Of a stretch of DNA of 64,000 nt, positions 50,913 through 60,071 are shown piece by piece. Made by a program: the position numbers and the translations under genes. The notes under the pieces were generated by a model. The model was not told the DNA's origin, did not search any database, and was given only the letters and a program-made list of their open reading frames with translations. Position 1 is the first letter of the stretch, and each line of letters opens with the position of its first letter. Source of the DNA: Halobacillus litoralis (lineage in GTDB: Bacteria > Bacillota > Bacilli > Bacillales > Halobacillaceae); the NCBI RefSeq assembly GCF_020524085.2, contig NZ_CP129016.1:3528001-3592000 (forward strand), given 5' to 3'.

Positions 50913-51263
50913 TCACTCTCTTCTTTTTTTCAAACCTCCATTTATTCCTTTTGCTAACCAATGGTGAACGAAAAGAACCGCACCGATTCGAAGATAGCTT
51001 CCGAATTCATCCAGAAAAAGAGACATGAGCGATTCATAAACTCCCCATGTCATTAGAACGGTCAATGTAGAGGACATGAAACCGAGCACGATGGCTTCAT
51101 GAGAAAAGTATTCTAAGTAAGTGATCGTGGTAAAACCAGTGAACAAAGAAACATTTCCGATCCACTGATCGCCTCCAGATAGATGATTGATTAAAGCGAA
51201 AATAATCAGGATAAACGCACAACTAAGTAAAATGGCTCGTTGAAATGGGCATGTTTTCATCAA
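50913..51263 (-). CDS. Small membrane protein
   Basis: The 116-residue product has three or four hydrophobic helices (PFQRAILLSCAFILIIFALI; VSLFTGFTTITYLEYFS; LGFMSSTLTVLMTWGVYESL) and a basic tail. Its start overlaps the stop of the gene upstream (51260), so the two are co-translated. Unknown function; they sit between mtlA and the divergent alsS gene. Confidence 0.6.
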   Translation of the reverse strand: MMKTCPFQRAILLSCAFILIIFALINHLSGGDQWIGNVSLFTGFTTITYLEYFSHEAIVLGFMSSTLTVLMTWGVYESLMSLFLDEFGSYLRIGAVLFVHHWLAKGINGGLKKRRE

Positions 51264-51688
51264 GACCGGGATTCCTTCTTTTTTTCCTTGTTCACAAGAT
51301 ATTCAATGTAAGGTTCAAAGCCTGCCCATTTGCTGATCAATTTTAGCATCAACAAAAAGAAGACGCTTTCGAAGGTCACCCCTTTGACCGTATCTGCAGA
51401 CAGCCACTGGTCATAAATATTGATTGGAATCATGGCGACCAATTCAGAGAAAATAAAGGTTATTCCAAAGGCAAAAACCAGCAGGCCGAAACCCTTCCAT
51501 ATAGGATCCACCCCTATAAACCAGAGCAAGTAGACCATTATGGCAATGGAACTGATCAGGACGATCCTGCCAAACGAGAGGGAAGTCCCTGTCAAAATGC
51601 CACCAATAATCACCATGGCGATAGAGAAAAATACTGCTATAAGTAAATGCTTTTCGTTCTTTCTTAAATGGTGGATAAACTTCTTCAT
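51260..51688 (-). CDS. Membrane protein
   Basis: The 142-residue product has four hydrophobic helices (HLLIAVFFSIAMVIIGGILT; RIVLISSIAIMVYLLWFIGV; FGLLVFAFGITFIFSELVAM; FESVFFLLMLKLI). ATG 51688 follows GGAGG by 7 bases; longer frames lack a site. It is paired with the small gene at 50913. Confidence 0.65.
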   Translation of the reverse strand: MKKFIHHLRKNEKHLLIAVFFSIAMVIIGGILTGTSLSFGRIVLISSIAIMVYLLWFIGVDPIWKGFGLLVFAFGITFIFSELVAMIPINIYDQWLSADTVKGVTFESVFFLLMLKLISKWAGFEPYIEYLVNKEKKKESRS

Positions 51689-51826
51689 ACATTGCCTCCC
51701 CATAAAAAATACCGACTTCCATTTTATCGTTGTACCGATTGTGAGAACAATGGAATCTTTCTCCATCCTTTTGCTCATAACTTCTCCTGAGATAACGCAA
51801 AATAAGACAGACAAGGAGGAAAAAAA

Positions 51827-53461
51827 ATGAACGTTGCACAACTATTGATCAAATGCTTAGAAAACGAAGGTGTCGAATATATTTTCGGTGTCCCGGGAGA
51901 AGAGAATATCGATGTCATGGATGCCATTTTGGACTCCCGGATTGAATTCATTACGACACGTCATGAGACGAGTGCCGCCTTTATGGCGGGAACTTACGGA
52001 AGGCTGACCGGTAAACCAGGGGTGTGTTTGGCCACGCTTGGACCGGGCGCGACCAATCTTTTGACTGGTGTGGCCAATGCGAACATGGACCATTGTCCTC
52101 TCATCGCCATTACAGGGCAGGCCGGACTGAACCGCCAACATAAAATTTCACACCAGTATTACGATCTTGTGGACATTTACGCACCTGTAACCAAATGGAA
52201 TGCGCAAATCAAAACAGGGGAAATCGTACCAGAAGTCGTAAGAAAAGCGTATCAGTTAGCCATGCAGGAAAAACCAGGAGCGACGCATATCGATCTGCCT
52301 GAAGATGTAGCAAGCATGGAAGTGTCGGCAGAACCCCTTCCGATTACCGGTCATTCTCTTCCACAAGCCGACGAAAAAGTCATCAAGGAAGCGGCGGACC
52401 TTCTTTCCAAGGCAGAAAAACCTCTGATTTTAGCAGGAAACGGAATTACTCGGGAACAAGCAGCGAATGAGCTTCAATCATTAGCAGAAAAAGCGAACAT
52501 CCCTGTCGTCCACTCTTTCATGGGAAAAGGAGCCCTTTCATGGAAACACGAACTTAGTCTTCTCACGGCAGGACTGAGTGGGAAAGATCACATCACCTGT
52601 GGTTTTCAAAAAGCCGACCTGATCATCCCAATCGGTTTTGATATGGCCGAAACGCCGCCACAAAACTGGAACCCGACCGGGGAAACCCCGATATTGCACA
52701 TCGATACAGAGGAAGCAGAAATTGACGCGTACTATCCTGTCGCCTTGAACGTAGTCGGGAATATTAAAGAGAACTTAAAACAGTTGACAGAAGCCGTGTC
52801 TTCAAAAGAAAGAAACCTTGACTGGGCCACTTCCATCCGTGAAAATGTGCTGAATGATTTTGAAGAATATCAACAGGATGAGGCCTTCCCTCTTAAACCG
52901 CAAAAGATCATTGCAGACTTGAGACACGCTATGGGAGATGAAGACATCGTGATCTCTGATGTCGGCGCACACAAAATGTGGATGGCCCGCATGTATCATA
53001 CATCCAAGCCAAACACCTGCCTAATATCGAATGGACTTGCCTCCATGGGGGTTGCCGTTCCAGGTGCGATTGCAGCTAAAATGGCCGCTCCGGATCGTAA
53101 CGTTGTTGCTGTTTGCGGAGATGGGTCTTTTCTGATGACAGGAGCAGAGCTTGAAACGGCAGTAAGGTTGAAATTACCCATCATCATTCTCCTATGGAGA
53201 GACAATGGATACGGACTAATCGAATGGCACCAGATGAAAAAATTCGACCGTCCATCCCATATTGAATTCGGAAATCCGGACTTTATCAAACTCGCGCAAT
53301 CTTTTGGAATGGAAGCTTTACGTGTCGACCAAGCCCAAGATTTGCAGAAAGCGCTGGACCAAGCGATTTCCATGAATCAACCTGTCTTGATTGACTGCCC
53401 TGTCGACTATAGCGAAAACATGAAACTGACGGAAAAACTAAAAAATATCACATGCGAATGA
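51827..53461 (+). CDS. alsS: Acetolactate synthase (AlsS-like ThDP enzyme)
   Basis: The 544-residue enzyme has the ThDP catalytic Glu in TTRHETSAAFMAGTYGRL (near residue 50), the phosphate site LATLGPGATNLLTGVANANM and the metal/ThDP motif CGDGSFLMTGAELETAVRL followed by WRDNGYG. It condenses two pyruvates to 2-acetolactate for acetoin or branched-chain synthesis. No AlsD or IlvN follows; an aldehyde dehydrogenase starts 9 bases later. It could also be a related decarboxylating ligase of different substrate. Confidence 0.8.
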   Translation: MNVAQLLIKCLENEGVEYIFGVPGEENIDVMDAILDSRIEFITTRHETSAAFMAGTYGRLTGKPGVCLATLGPGATNLLTGVANANMDHCPLIAITGQAGLNRQHKISHQYYDLVDIYAPVTKWNAQIKTGEIVPEVVRKAYQLAMQEKPGATHIDLPEDVASMEVSAEPLPITGHSLPQADEKVIKEAADLLSKAEKPLILAGNGITREQAANELQSLAEKANIPVVHSFMGKGALSWKHELSLLTAGLSGKDHITCGFQKADLIIPIGFDMAETPPQNWNPTGETPILHIDTEEAEIDAYYPVALNVVGNIKENLKQLTEAVSSKERNLDWATSIRENVLNDFEEYQQDEAFPLKPQKIIADLRHAMGDEDIVISDVGAHKMWMARMYHTSKPNTCLISNGLASMGVAVPGAIAAKMAAPDRNVVAVCGDGSFLMTGAELETAVRLKLPIIILLWRDNGYGLIEWHQMKKFDRPSHIEFGNPDFIKLAQSFGMEALRVDQAQDLQKALDQAISMNQPVLIDCPVDYSENMKLTEKLKNITCE

Positions 53462-53470
53462 GGTGAAATC

Positions 53471-54904
53471 ATGAAAATGGGATCGATTATCAACGGTGAA
53501 GAAATTCGCGACGATGACCGCGAGACAATGACGGTCAAAAATCCGTACAATGCGGAGGTTGTTGCAAATCTGGCTCTAGCTAAAGAAGAAGACTTGAACA
53601 AGGCAATCGACATCAGCTACGATACGTTTCATCAGACGATGAAGAAAATGCCCGCTCATGACCGGGCGGATATTCTTTTGAAAGCATCCCAACTTTTGGA
53701 GGAGCGCCAGGAGGAATTTGCTGAAGCAATTACTAAAGAAGCCGGGAAACCTTTACAGTTCAGTCAAGGTGAAGTGCAGCGTTCGATTCAAGTCCTCCGC
53801 TTTGCGGCAGAAGAAGCGAAGCATATCGAAGGAAAAGTCATTCCGATGGATGCAGCGATTGGTGGAGAAAACCGGATCGGTTTCACGAAGCGGGTGCCAC
53901 TCGGAGTCGTCGCGGCAATCACACCCTTTAATTTTCCGTTGAACTTAACATTGCATAAAGTCGCTCCAGCTATAGCAGCCGGTAACACGATCGTATTGAA
54001 GCCAGCGGAGAAAACGCCGGTATCCGCCTACAAACTCGTGAAGCTTCTCCATGAGGCGGGACTACCAAAAGGGGCGATTCACTTACTGCTTGGAACAGGA
54101 AAAGAAATCGGAGACCCCCTTGTGAAGCATGATAAAATTCACAAGGTCACGTTTACGGGAAGCCTGCCCGTAGGACGCACGATCCGCGAAAATGCAGGGT
54201 TTAAGAAAGTGACGCTTGAGCTCGGTTCCAACAGTCCTAATATTCTATTTGAAGATGCAGACCTCGATTATGCCGTTTCAAGTTTAGTTAAAGGCGCATT
54301 TGCTTTTTCAGGACAAGTGTGTATCTCCGCCCAACGAATTTATGTGCACCAGAATATTTATGACCGATTCTTAAAGACGTTCATTCAAAAGACTGAAGAC
54401 CTGAAGATTGGTGATCCGATGAGCGAGGACACGGATTTTGGTCCGATGATCAATGAGGATGAAGCGAAACGCGCCAAGATGTGGATTGATGACGCCGTGG
54501 AAAATGGAGCAAAAATTGAAACGGGGGGCAAGCGTGAGGGCTCTTTATTGACCCCCACAATTTTGACTGATGTGAAAAGCGATATGAAAATCATCGCTGA
54601 AGAAGTATTCGCTCCGATCGTATCAGTCATTCCATTTTCATCTGAAAACCAAGTAGTTAGTCAATCGAACGACTCAATCTATGGTCTCCAAGCAGGAATT
54701 TTCACAAGAGACATTGACAGAGCCTTTCGTGTAGCCGATCAGCTGGAAATGGGCGGTGTCTGGATCAATGAAATGTCCACTTACCGACAGGACAATCACC
54801 CTTATGGTGGCGTAAAGCAAAGCGGCATTGGACGAGAAGGTGTCCAATATGCGGTGGAAGACATGACAGAATTGAAGTTTTACGGCATTCGACTCAATGG
54901 ATAA
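53471..54904 (+). CDS. Aldehyde dehydrogenase family protein
   Basis: The 477-residue protein has the NAD(P) region TPFNFPLNLTLHKVAPAIAA, the general base Glu in VTLELGSNSP and the catalytic Cys in FSGQVCISAQ (near residue 280). The nearest types are glyceraldehyde-3-phosphate or lactaldehyde dehydrogenases, but the substrate is unknown. It follows alsS by 9 bases with an AGGTGAAAT site, so the two are one operon. Confidence 0.85.
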   Translation: MKMGSIINGEEIRDDDRETMTVKNPYNAEVVANLALAKEEDLNKAIDISYDTFHQTMKKMPAHDRADILLKASQLLEERQEEFAEAITKEAGKPLQFSQGEVQRSIQVLRFAAEEAKHIEGKVIPMDAAIGGENRIGFTKRVPLGVVAAITPFNFPLNLTLHKVAPAIAAGNTIVLKPAEKTPVSAYKLVKLLHEAGLPKGAIHLLLGTGKEIGDPLVKHDKIHKVTFTGSLPVGRTIRENAGFKKVTLELGSNSPNILFEDADLDYAVSSLVKGAFAFSGQVCISAQRIYVHQNIYDRFLKTFIQKTEDLKIGDPMSEDTDFGPMINEDEAKRAKMWIDDAVENGAKIETGGKREGSLLTPTILTDVKSDMKIIAEEVFAPIVSVIPFSSENQVVSQSNDSIYGLQAGIFTRDIDRAFRVADQLEMGGVWINEMSTYRQDNHPYGGVKQSGIGREGVQYAVEDMTELKFYGIRLNG

Positions 54905-54910
54905 ACGAAG

Positions 54911-54943
54911 AACAGTCGCCCTATTAGGACGACTGTTTTTTTA
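54911..54943. terminator. Bidirectional terminator
   Basis: AACAGTCG (54911-54918) pairs with CGACTGTT (54930-54937), then T6; on the other strand it ends the glutamate dehydrogenase gene. Confidence 0.8.
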
Positions 54944-56248
54944 ATGGTTTTCTTTTTCTCCAATCCAACCACGGGCATCCATCGCTTTAACCAAATGCTT
55001 GATGCCTACCATATAGGCTGCATCCCGCATCCGACACCCTTTTTCTTCTTTCATCTCGATCACTTTTTCAAACCCTGAGAGCATCTTTTCTTCCAGCTGC
55101 TTGTTCACTTCGTCCACTTTCCAATAATAATTCATGTTGTTCTGCACCCATTCAAAATACGAGACTGTTACTCCACCGGCATTACAGAGGATATCAGGGA
55201 TGACGAATATCCCTTTTTCTTCAAGAATTTGATCACCAGCTGGGGTTGTTGGACCGTTAGCAGCCTCGGCCAGGATTTTTGCTTGAATCGTCGGAGCCGT
55301 CTCTTCCGTGACCTGATTTTCAACCGCAGCGGGAATGAGAATATCTACGGGGAGGCTGAACATTTTCTCGTTTGAGATCGGCTCTGCTTTTTCATAAGAA
55401 GAAGCATACTGATCCCCACCGTTCGTGTATGCTAACAAATCAGGGATATCCAACCCACCTTCTTTGTAAATTCCGCCTTTTGCATCCGTCACAGCTACAA
55501 TTTTCACACCTAATTCATGCAAGAACTTGGCCGTCATACTTCCTACATTACCAAACCCTTGAATGGCTGCAGTCGCTTCTCCCATTTCAATTCCGAGGAC
55601 TTTACACGCTTCACGAATGGTGAAAACTACCCCTCGTCCCGTGGCTTGAAGACGACCGAGAGATCCTCCGAGAACCACTGGTTTTCCTGTCAGCATGCCA
55701 GGAATGTTATATCCCCGGAGCTGATCGAATTCGTCGATCATCCATCCCATGACTTTTGGACTTGTATTGACGTCAGGTGCAGGGATATCCTTCTGAGGAC
55801 CAATGATCGGGGTGATTTTTTTAATGTAATTGCGACTTAACTGTTCCAACTCACGTTCGGACAGTTGCTCAGGGTCCACAATGATGCCACCCTTACCACC
55901 ACCAAATGGTAGATCAATGATAGCGGCCTTCAAGGACATCCAAATAGAGAGCGCCTTCACTTCATCCAGGTTGACATCCGGATGAAAGCGTATTCCTCCC
56001 TTCGTAGGTCCAAGGATATCCATGTGCTGAGACCGATATCCCGTGTAATTCTCAATTCGTCCATCATCCATTCTTACAGGAATCGAGACTTCAAAGACGC
56101 GCATCGGCTTCTTCAACAAATGGTAAATGTTCTCATGAAGACCGAGCGTCTCCACCGATTCCTTCAGTAACCCCTTAACAATTTCATAAGGATTATGTCC
56201 ATGCGTCATAATATCCGATTCCACTTTATCGTACTTTTCCTTACCCAT
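54941..56248 (-). CDS. Glutamate dehydrogenase (RocG/GudB-like)
   Basis: The 435-residue enzyme has the Glu/Leu/Phe/Val signature: GPTKGGIRFHPDVNLDEVKA near residue 75, FGGGKGGI with the catalytic Lys near 117, and the NAD-binding IQGFGNVGSMTAKFL near 215. It interconverts glutamate and 2-oxoglutarate plus ammonia. The ATG at 56248 follows GAGGTGGGAG. Two 24-bp repeats lie just upstream. Confidence 0.92.
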   Translation of the reverse strand: MGKEKYDKVESDIMTHGHNPYEIVKGLLKESVETLGLHENIYHLLKKPMRVFEVSIPVRMDDGRIENYTGYRSQHMDILGPTKGGIRFHPDVNLDEVKALSIWMSLKAAIIDLPFGGGKGGIIVDPEQLSERELEQLSRNYIKKITPIIGPQKDIPAPDVNTSPKVMGWMIDEFDQLRGYNIPGMLTGKPVVLGGSLGRLQATGRGVVFTIREACKVLGIEMGEATAAIQGFGNVGSMTAKFLHELGVKIVAVTDAKGGIYKEGGLDIPDLLAYTNGGDQYASSYEKAEPISNEKMFSLPVDILIPAAVENQVTEETAPTIQAKILAEAANGPTTPAGDQILEEKGIFVIPDILCNAGGVTVSYFEWVQNNMNYYWKVDEVNKQLEEKMLSGFEKVIEMKEEKGCRMRDAAYMVGIKHLVKAMDARGWIGEKENH

Positions 56249-56280
56249 ACTCCCACCTCATCTATTCCATATTTTTCTAG

Positions 56281-56328
56281 ACTAGGTCATACATTTTTTG
56301 TATGACCAGGTCATACAATTATTCCCAA
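56281..56328. repeat. Two tandem 24-bp units with an internal hairpin
   Basis: Units start at 56281 and 56305, each with AGGTCATACA. Within them GGTCATACA (56285-56293) and TGTATGACC (56299-56307) form a 9-bp stem with a T5 loop. The unit matches those at 57384 and, in reverse, at 45005. Confidence 0.75.
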
Positions 56329-56332
56329 TTCA

Positions 56333-57307
56333 TTACACTTGATTATTATCTGGATCCCATGACAACTGATCATCATCTTTATCTGATTCAATGATCACTT
56401 CTGTTACCCCACGCTGAGTCAGGATTTTCTTCTCAATGCCATCGAGGACGCGATCCACTTGTTCTATAGACATGTCCGGATCGAACTCCAGCTTCAGTTC
56501 CACATGCAGCTCTTCTCCCTCTTTCATGACCATAAGCTTTTGTATGTCCTGTACTTCAGGATGTTCAAAAACGAATTCACCGATTTTCTTTTCCATTTCT
56601 TCATCCGCTACCCCTAATACACCAGCTGCATTGTCTAAGAAGATTCGACCGACCACATAAAACAGCATCAATCCGATGATGACAGAAGCATAGCCTTCAG
56701 CTGTATGAAAAGGGGTATAAGTTGCGATTAATATCGAGATCATTGCAATCAAAGCACCTGATGTAGCAACCATATCCTCCAGGAAAACCAACTTCGTAGC
56801 AGGTTTTGCTTCTCCGATGTTTGCAAAACTTACCTTTACAACTTCCATGCCTTTGACATTCTCCTGTCCGATATCTTTGACCACTTCTTTCATCGCTTTG
56901 TACAACACAAAAGACTCAAGAATTGCTGCAATACCAAGTACAGTTAAGTTCAGCCAAAGCCAGGAACCTGCTTCTGGAGGGTGGAGGATATGATGTATTC
57001 CTTCTTTGATCGTTTCGTATGCCAATATACCGACGATAATGACAGCACCAAGCAATACAAGGTTTACAAGCCGGGCAAACCCATTCGGAAATTTATCAGT
57101 CGGTGCTTTTTTACTGAGGGCTGAACCGATAAATACAAAAATTTGGTTGGACATGTCACCAATGCTGTGCATCATCTCCGCAAACATCGCCACATTTCCA
57201 GTAATGAAATAGGCAATGCCTTTGATCAACGCAATTGTGGCGTTAATGATGCTCGCCCATAAAGCCGGCTTATTGCCTTTTTTCAACAAGACGAATAACT
57301 CTTTCAT
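56333..57307 (-). CDS. Cation diffusion facilitator (CDF) transporter
   Basis: The 324-residue protein has the CDF membrane signature: SIINATIALIKGIAYFITGN, then MFAEMMHSIGDMSNQIF (metal-site residues in helix 2) and six helices, followed by a cytoplasmic domain (residues about 230-310, ending SWDPDNNQV). CDF proteins export Zn2+, Mn2+, Fe2+ or Co2+ by H+ exchange. The gene is flanked on both sides by 24-bp repeats. Confidence 0.88.
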   Translation of the reverse strand: MKELFVLLKKGNKPALWASIINATIALIKGIAYFITGNVAMFAEMMHSIGDMSNQIFVFIGSALSKKAPTDKFPNGFARLVNLVLLGAVIIVGILAYETIKEGIHHILHPPEAGSWLWLNLTVLGIAAILESFVLYKAMKEVVKDIGQENVKGMEVVKVSFANIGEAKPATKLVFLEDMVATSGALIAMISILIATYTPFHTAEGYASVIIGLMLFYVVGRIFLDNAAGVLGVADEEMEKKIGEFVFEHPEVQDIQKLMVMKEGEELHVELKLEFDPDMSIEQVDRVLDGIEKKILTQRGVTEVIIESDKDDDQLSWDPDNNQV

Positions 57308-57383
57308 CCCTTACCCCTTTCCATCCCCAGCTTCTCTCCATAGTTTCTCAAGATCGAGCGGAAATCATTCCATAAAATGTCTG

Positions 57384-57431
57384 ATCAGGTCTTACATATT
57401 TTTCCGTACCAGGTCATACATTTTCTTCCAA
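57384..57431. repeat. Two tandem 24-bp units
   Basis: Units start at 57384 and 57408. The second begins ACCAGGTCATACAT and is nearly the same as the unit at 56305. The array ends where the nested terminator begins. Confidence 0.75.
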
Positions 57432-57432
57432 T

Positions 57433-57490
57433 AAAAAACCACACAAAAAAAGCACCCCTTCTTGGGATGCTTTTTTTTGTGTGGTTTTTT
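57433..57490. terminator. Nested terminator hairpin
   Basis: AAAAAACCACAC pairs with GTGTGGTTTTTT (outer stem) around AAAAGCACCCC / GGGATGCTTTT (inner stem with a T:A mismatch). It sits after the azoreductase stop. Confidence 0.85.
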
Positions 57491-57493
57491 GGT

Positions 57494-58120
57494 TCAGAAT
57501 GAAGCAGCGGTTGATGCAGCTTCTTCTAAGCCATCTTCAATAATTTTTGCTGCTCGATCAGGGAATTGGTTATGACCCTCGACCACGAGTGTGGTGATAT
57601 CTTCAATTCCCCAGAAGTGTAGGATGTTTTCAACATAATTCACTGCCATCTCTGCAGACTTCGCCGGACCTTCAGAGTAAACCCCACCACGGGCATTCAA
57701 GATGGCTACCTTCTTATCCGGAAGCAATCCTACAGGCCCTTCCTCTGTATAGCGGAACGTCTGTCCAGCCTGAGCCAGATAGTCGAAATACGTATGAAGA
57801 ACAGCTGGAATGGTGAAATTCCATAGCGGGAAGGCAAATACGACTTTATCTGCTGCGAGGAACTGATCCAAGTAGGCGGTTACCGTATTCGTCGCTTCGA
57901 TTTCAGATGGAGTAAGTTCCATGCCTTTGGAAAGTTTGAACATTCCATTAATTTTGTCATTGTCATAGTAATCCAGGTTTTCCTCAAACAAGTCGAGCTC
58001 TTCTATTTCGTGATCCGGGTGAACCTTTTTATAGTTATCCAAAAATGTGTGGTAAAGTTTGACGCTCACAGACTGCTCCATCGGTCTGGAATTTGCTTTT
58101 ACGAAAAGTACTTTTGTCAT
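57494..58120 (-). CDS. azoR: FMN-dependent NADH-azoreductase
   Basis: The 208-residue protein begins MTKVLFVKANSRPMEQSVSV (flavodoxin-like phosphate loop) and has FAFPLWNFTIPAVLHTYFDY near residue 95 and LNARGGVYSEGPAKSAEM near 145, as in AzoR. It reduces azo dyes and quinones with NADH and FMN. The ATG at 58120 follows GGAGG; longer frames are unlikely. Upstream lie two related inverted-repeat motifs. Confidence 0.9.
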   Translation of the reverse strand: MTKVLFVKANSRPMEQSVSVKLYHTFLDNYKKVHPDHEIEELDLFEENLDYYDNDKINGMFKLSKGMELTPSEIEATNTVTAYLDQFLAADKVVFAFPLWNFTIPAVLHTYFDYLAQAGQTFRYTEEGPVGLLPDKKVAILNARGGVYSEGPAKSAEMAVNYVENILHFWGIEDITTLVVEGHNQFPDRAAKIIEDGLEEAASTAASF

Positions 58121-58145
58121 CGTGTGAACCTCCATATATATAATT

Positions 58146-58247
58146 AGTTGTTGTAGCAACCACAGGTTATAAAAATAAGACTAATGATAGCCCTTCGGAC
58201 ATGAGAATGATTTTATGTCCGTAATTCAAGATGTTGCTACACAAACT
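58146..58247 (-). promoter_or_regulatory. Pair of related half-palindromes upstream of azoR
   Basis: AGTTGTTGTAGCAAC (58146-58160, containing the perfect 4-3-4 palindrome GTTGTAGCAAC) and, in inverse orientation, GTTGCTACACAAACT (58233-58247) match at 13 of 15 bases. Azoreductases of Bacillaceae are often under MarR/DUF24 repressors that bind such sites. Confidence 0.5.
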
Positions 58248-58424
58248 ATTCGACGTGTTATATGTTATTAACTTATCGTCTACTTGTCAAACCACGAGGC
58301 TCGGAAAATGGAAACTCCTCCAAATGTAACATTTTTACAAAAAGGGGTTTTCACTCTGAGATATCCGGTTATATAGCTTATGTGCGCACAACTAAAAACC
58401 AATTTCGAAAGGATGTATTTCTAA

Positions 58425-58610
58425 ATGGCTGATCGTTACAAAACAGGTGAACAAGCCCCAGAAGCAGGTACTTACGAATTTGATGGTTTAGTGGATGGTC
58501 GTAAAAACAATGATGTAACAGAGGATGAGAAACATATCGAGTTGAGCAATGGTGATACGTTCCCACCTCTTCGCTCCAGTAAAGAAGCAGCTTACTGGAA
58601 GAAAGCCTAA
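58425..58610 (+). CDS. yjzC: YjzC family protein
   Basis: The 61-residue product (MADRYKTGEQAPEAGTYEFD ... RSSKEAAYWKKA) matches the YjzC family of small Bacillus proteins with a zinc-ribbon-like/acidic layout and unknown function. It is monocistronic with a terminator after it. Confidence 0.85.
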   Translation: MADRYKTGEQAPEAGTYEFDGLVDGRKNNDVTEDEKHIELSNGDTFPPLRSSKEAAYWKKA

Positions 58611-58632
58611 ATTATACGCACACAACACATAG

Positions 58633-58666
58633 AAAAGTCCTGGACATCCCCCTGCCCAGGACTTTT
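58633..58666 (+). terminator. Terminator after yjzC
   Basis: AAAAGTCCTGG (58633-58643) pairs with CCAGGACTTTT, and serves the convergent gene at 58669 too. Confidence 0.85.
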
Positions 58667-58668
58667 CG

Positions 58669-58893
58669 TCATTTTTTCTTACCATTAATCACCTTTAATG
58701 TCGGCGCTTGTTTTTCATCTGGCTGATGTTCAAAGGACGTAATCGTCGCCCCGATTCCAATTGTGAGTGAACCATCTGACTCCACACGGAACAACGTACC
58801 GGGCTCTTTAACGCGGACAGATTGGACATTGTGTCTGGCAAACACCTGCTGCAAGTCACCAATCAATTCATCTTTTCCATATGTGAAACCCAT
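58669..58893 (-). CDS. Small conserved-looking protein
   Basis: The ATG at 58893 after AGGGAG gives a 74-residue soluble protein (MGFTYGKDELIGDLQQVFAR ... ITSFEHQPDEKQAP). A longer frame from 59034 has no ribosome site. No family is recognised. It follows the nonsense-interrupted phosphotransferase. Confidence 0.65.
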   Translation of the reverse strand: MGFTYGKDELIGDLQQVFARHNVQSVRVKEPGTLFRVESDGSLTIGIGATITSFEHQPDEKQAPTLKVINGKKK

Positions 58894-58990
58894 TTTGTCA
58901 CTCCCTAAATGATCCTCTATTACTAGTAGGATATGTAAAAAGAGAGACAAACATGCCCAAGAATTCTGAGAGCATTCTAAAGCTGATGCA

Positions 58991-59971
58991 TCAATCATAG
59001 AGAGACGTTTCATAATGCGCCATATATAACTCAAGCGCTCTTAGATGAGTGGCTTTCGCTCTCTGCTGCGTTCGCTCTTTCACTTCAGGAAACTTTTCGG
59101 CTTCTATATAATCTGCAAGAACATCGATGACATCATCTAATAACTTCGCCTTAAAATAAAGTTTCATGCGATCAACCACCTCTATTCCTGCAAGGTCTCT
59201 CACTTTTCCCTCCCAAATCGGCCACTCTTCCCTATAGAACCAAGGCCAGAGTAAGGCAGCATAATCCGCCGCTGCATCTCCGATGGTTAGATCGTCCCAA
59301 TCAATCATGCAGAACTTTTCCTCATTCACTAAAATATTTTGCTGACTCAGATCATTATGAACGACATCATCCGCTGGGCGTTGAAAGTGATTCGCTTGTT
59401 GTACTTCTTTTTCCAACTGATCCGTCATTTTGTGAAACATCTCAAAAGTCTCCTCTTCTACAAAAGGAAGACTCTCTCTATCGGCATCTATAATTTTCAT
59501 GTCTTCGATGAACCGATGAATATATGTATGAATCAATGCTTCTGCACAAGTCTTTTCTCCTCCCCCTAGCACACGTTTAAGATTTGGATCCCCATGGAGC
59601 TTACTTATTTTTGATAAGATTTAATCCTGCCAAGCTTGCCCCTTCCATGTGTCTCCTTCAAAAAACTCAAACACAAGACCATAGGGGTGACCAGGGATGA
59701 CGTCTTCATGGACTTCCATGAACAGCTTCGGAGCATGATAATTTTCTGTCAAATACTCGTGAATATGTGCCCACTGCTTCAGCCTTGCTCTATGATCCTT
59801 TTTAACAAACTTCACATGCAAGCACTTCTTCCCATCCGAAATTTGATAGGACTGATTGACAAAACCCCCAGGATTCCATATGAACTGAATCGTGATGTTT
59901 TCTGAATCCAATCCAAGTCCTGCTTTTAGTGCCCATTCTTCCAAAGATCTCTCTAGTCTCTGATCAGTCAC
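58991..59971 (-). pseudogene. Aminoglycoside phosphotransferase family gene with an in-frame stop
   Basis: The frame from 59971 gives MTDQRLERSLEEWALKAGLG ... FEFFEGDTWKGQAWQD and stops at TAA 59621-59623. The same frame continues ILSKISKLHGDPNLKRVLGG to a kinase-like C-terminal half with VHNDLSQQNILVN (Brenner HxDxxxxN motif) and CMIDWDDLTIGDAAADYAAL (DxD), ending at 58991. Reading through, it has about 326 residues, the normal size of an APH/choline kinase. One base change in the stop codon explains the break. Confidence 0.75.
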
Positions 59972-60036
59972 AGTAATTCCCCCTTTCTCTTTAGATTCTC
60001 TTCTCCACTTAAAACTTCCTTGCCGAAATCAATGGA

Positions 60037-60065
60037 TTGACATATCGAAAATCATCGATTAGTAT
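60037..60065 (+). promoter_or_regulatory. Promoter of the ArsR gene, apparently leaderless
   Basis: TTGACA (60037-60042) and TAGTAT (60060-60065) are 17 bases apart; the ATG at 60072 is only 7 bases from the -10 box, where transcription should begin. There is no ribosome site. The spacer contains ATATCGAAAATCATCGAT, a possible operator. Confidence 0.6.
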
Positions 60066-60071
60066 GGGCCT

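Noticed and set aside
57494..58159. Longer azoreductase start at 58159
   Set aside because: The extra 13 residues have no ribosome site, while ATG 58120 follows GGAGG and matches the family's usual first residues.
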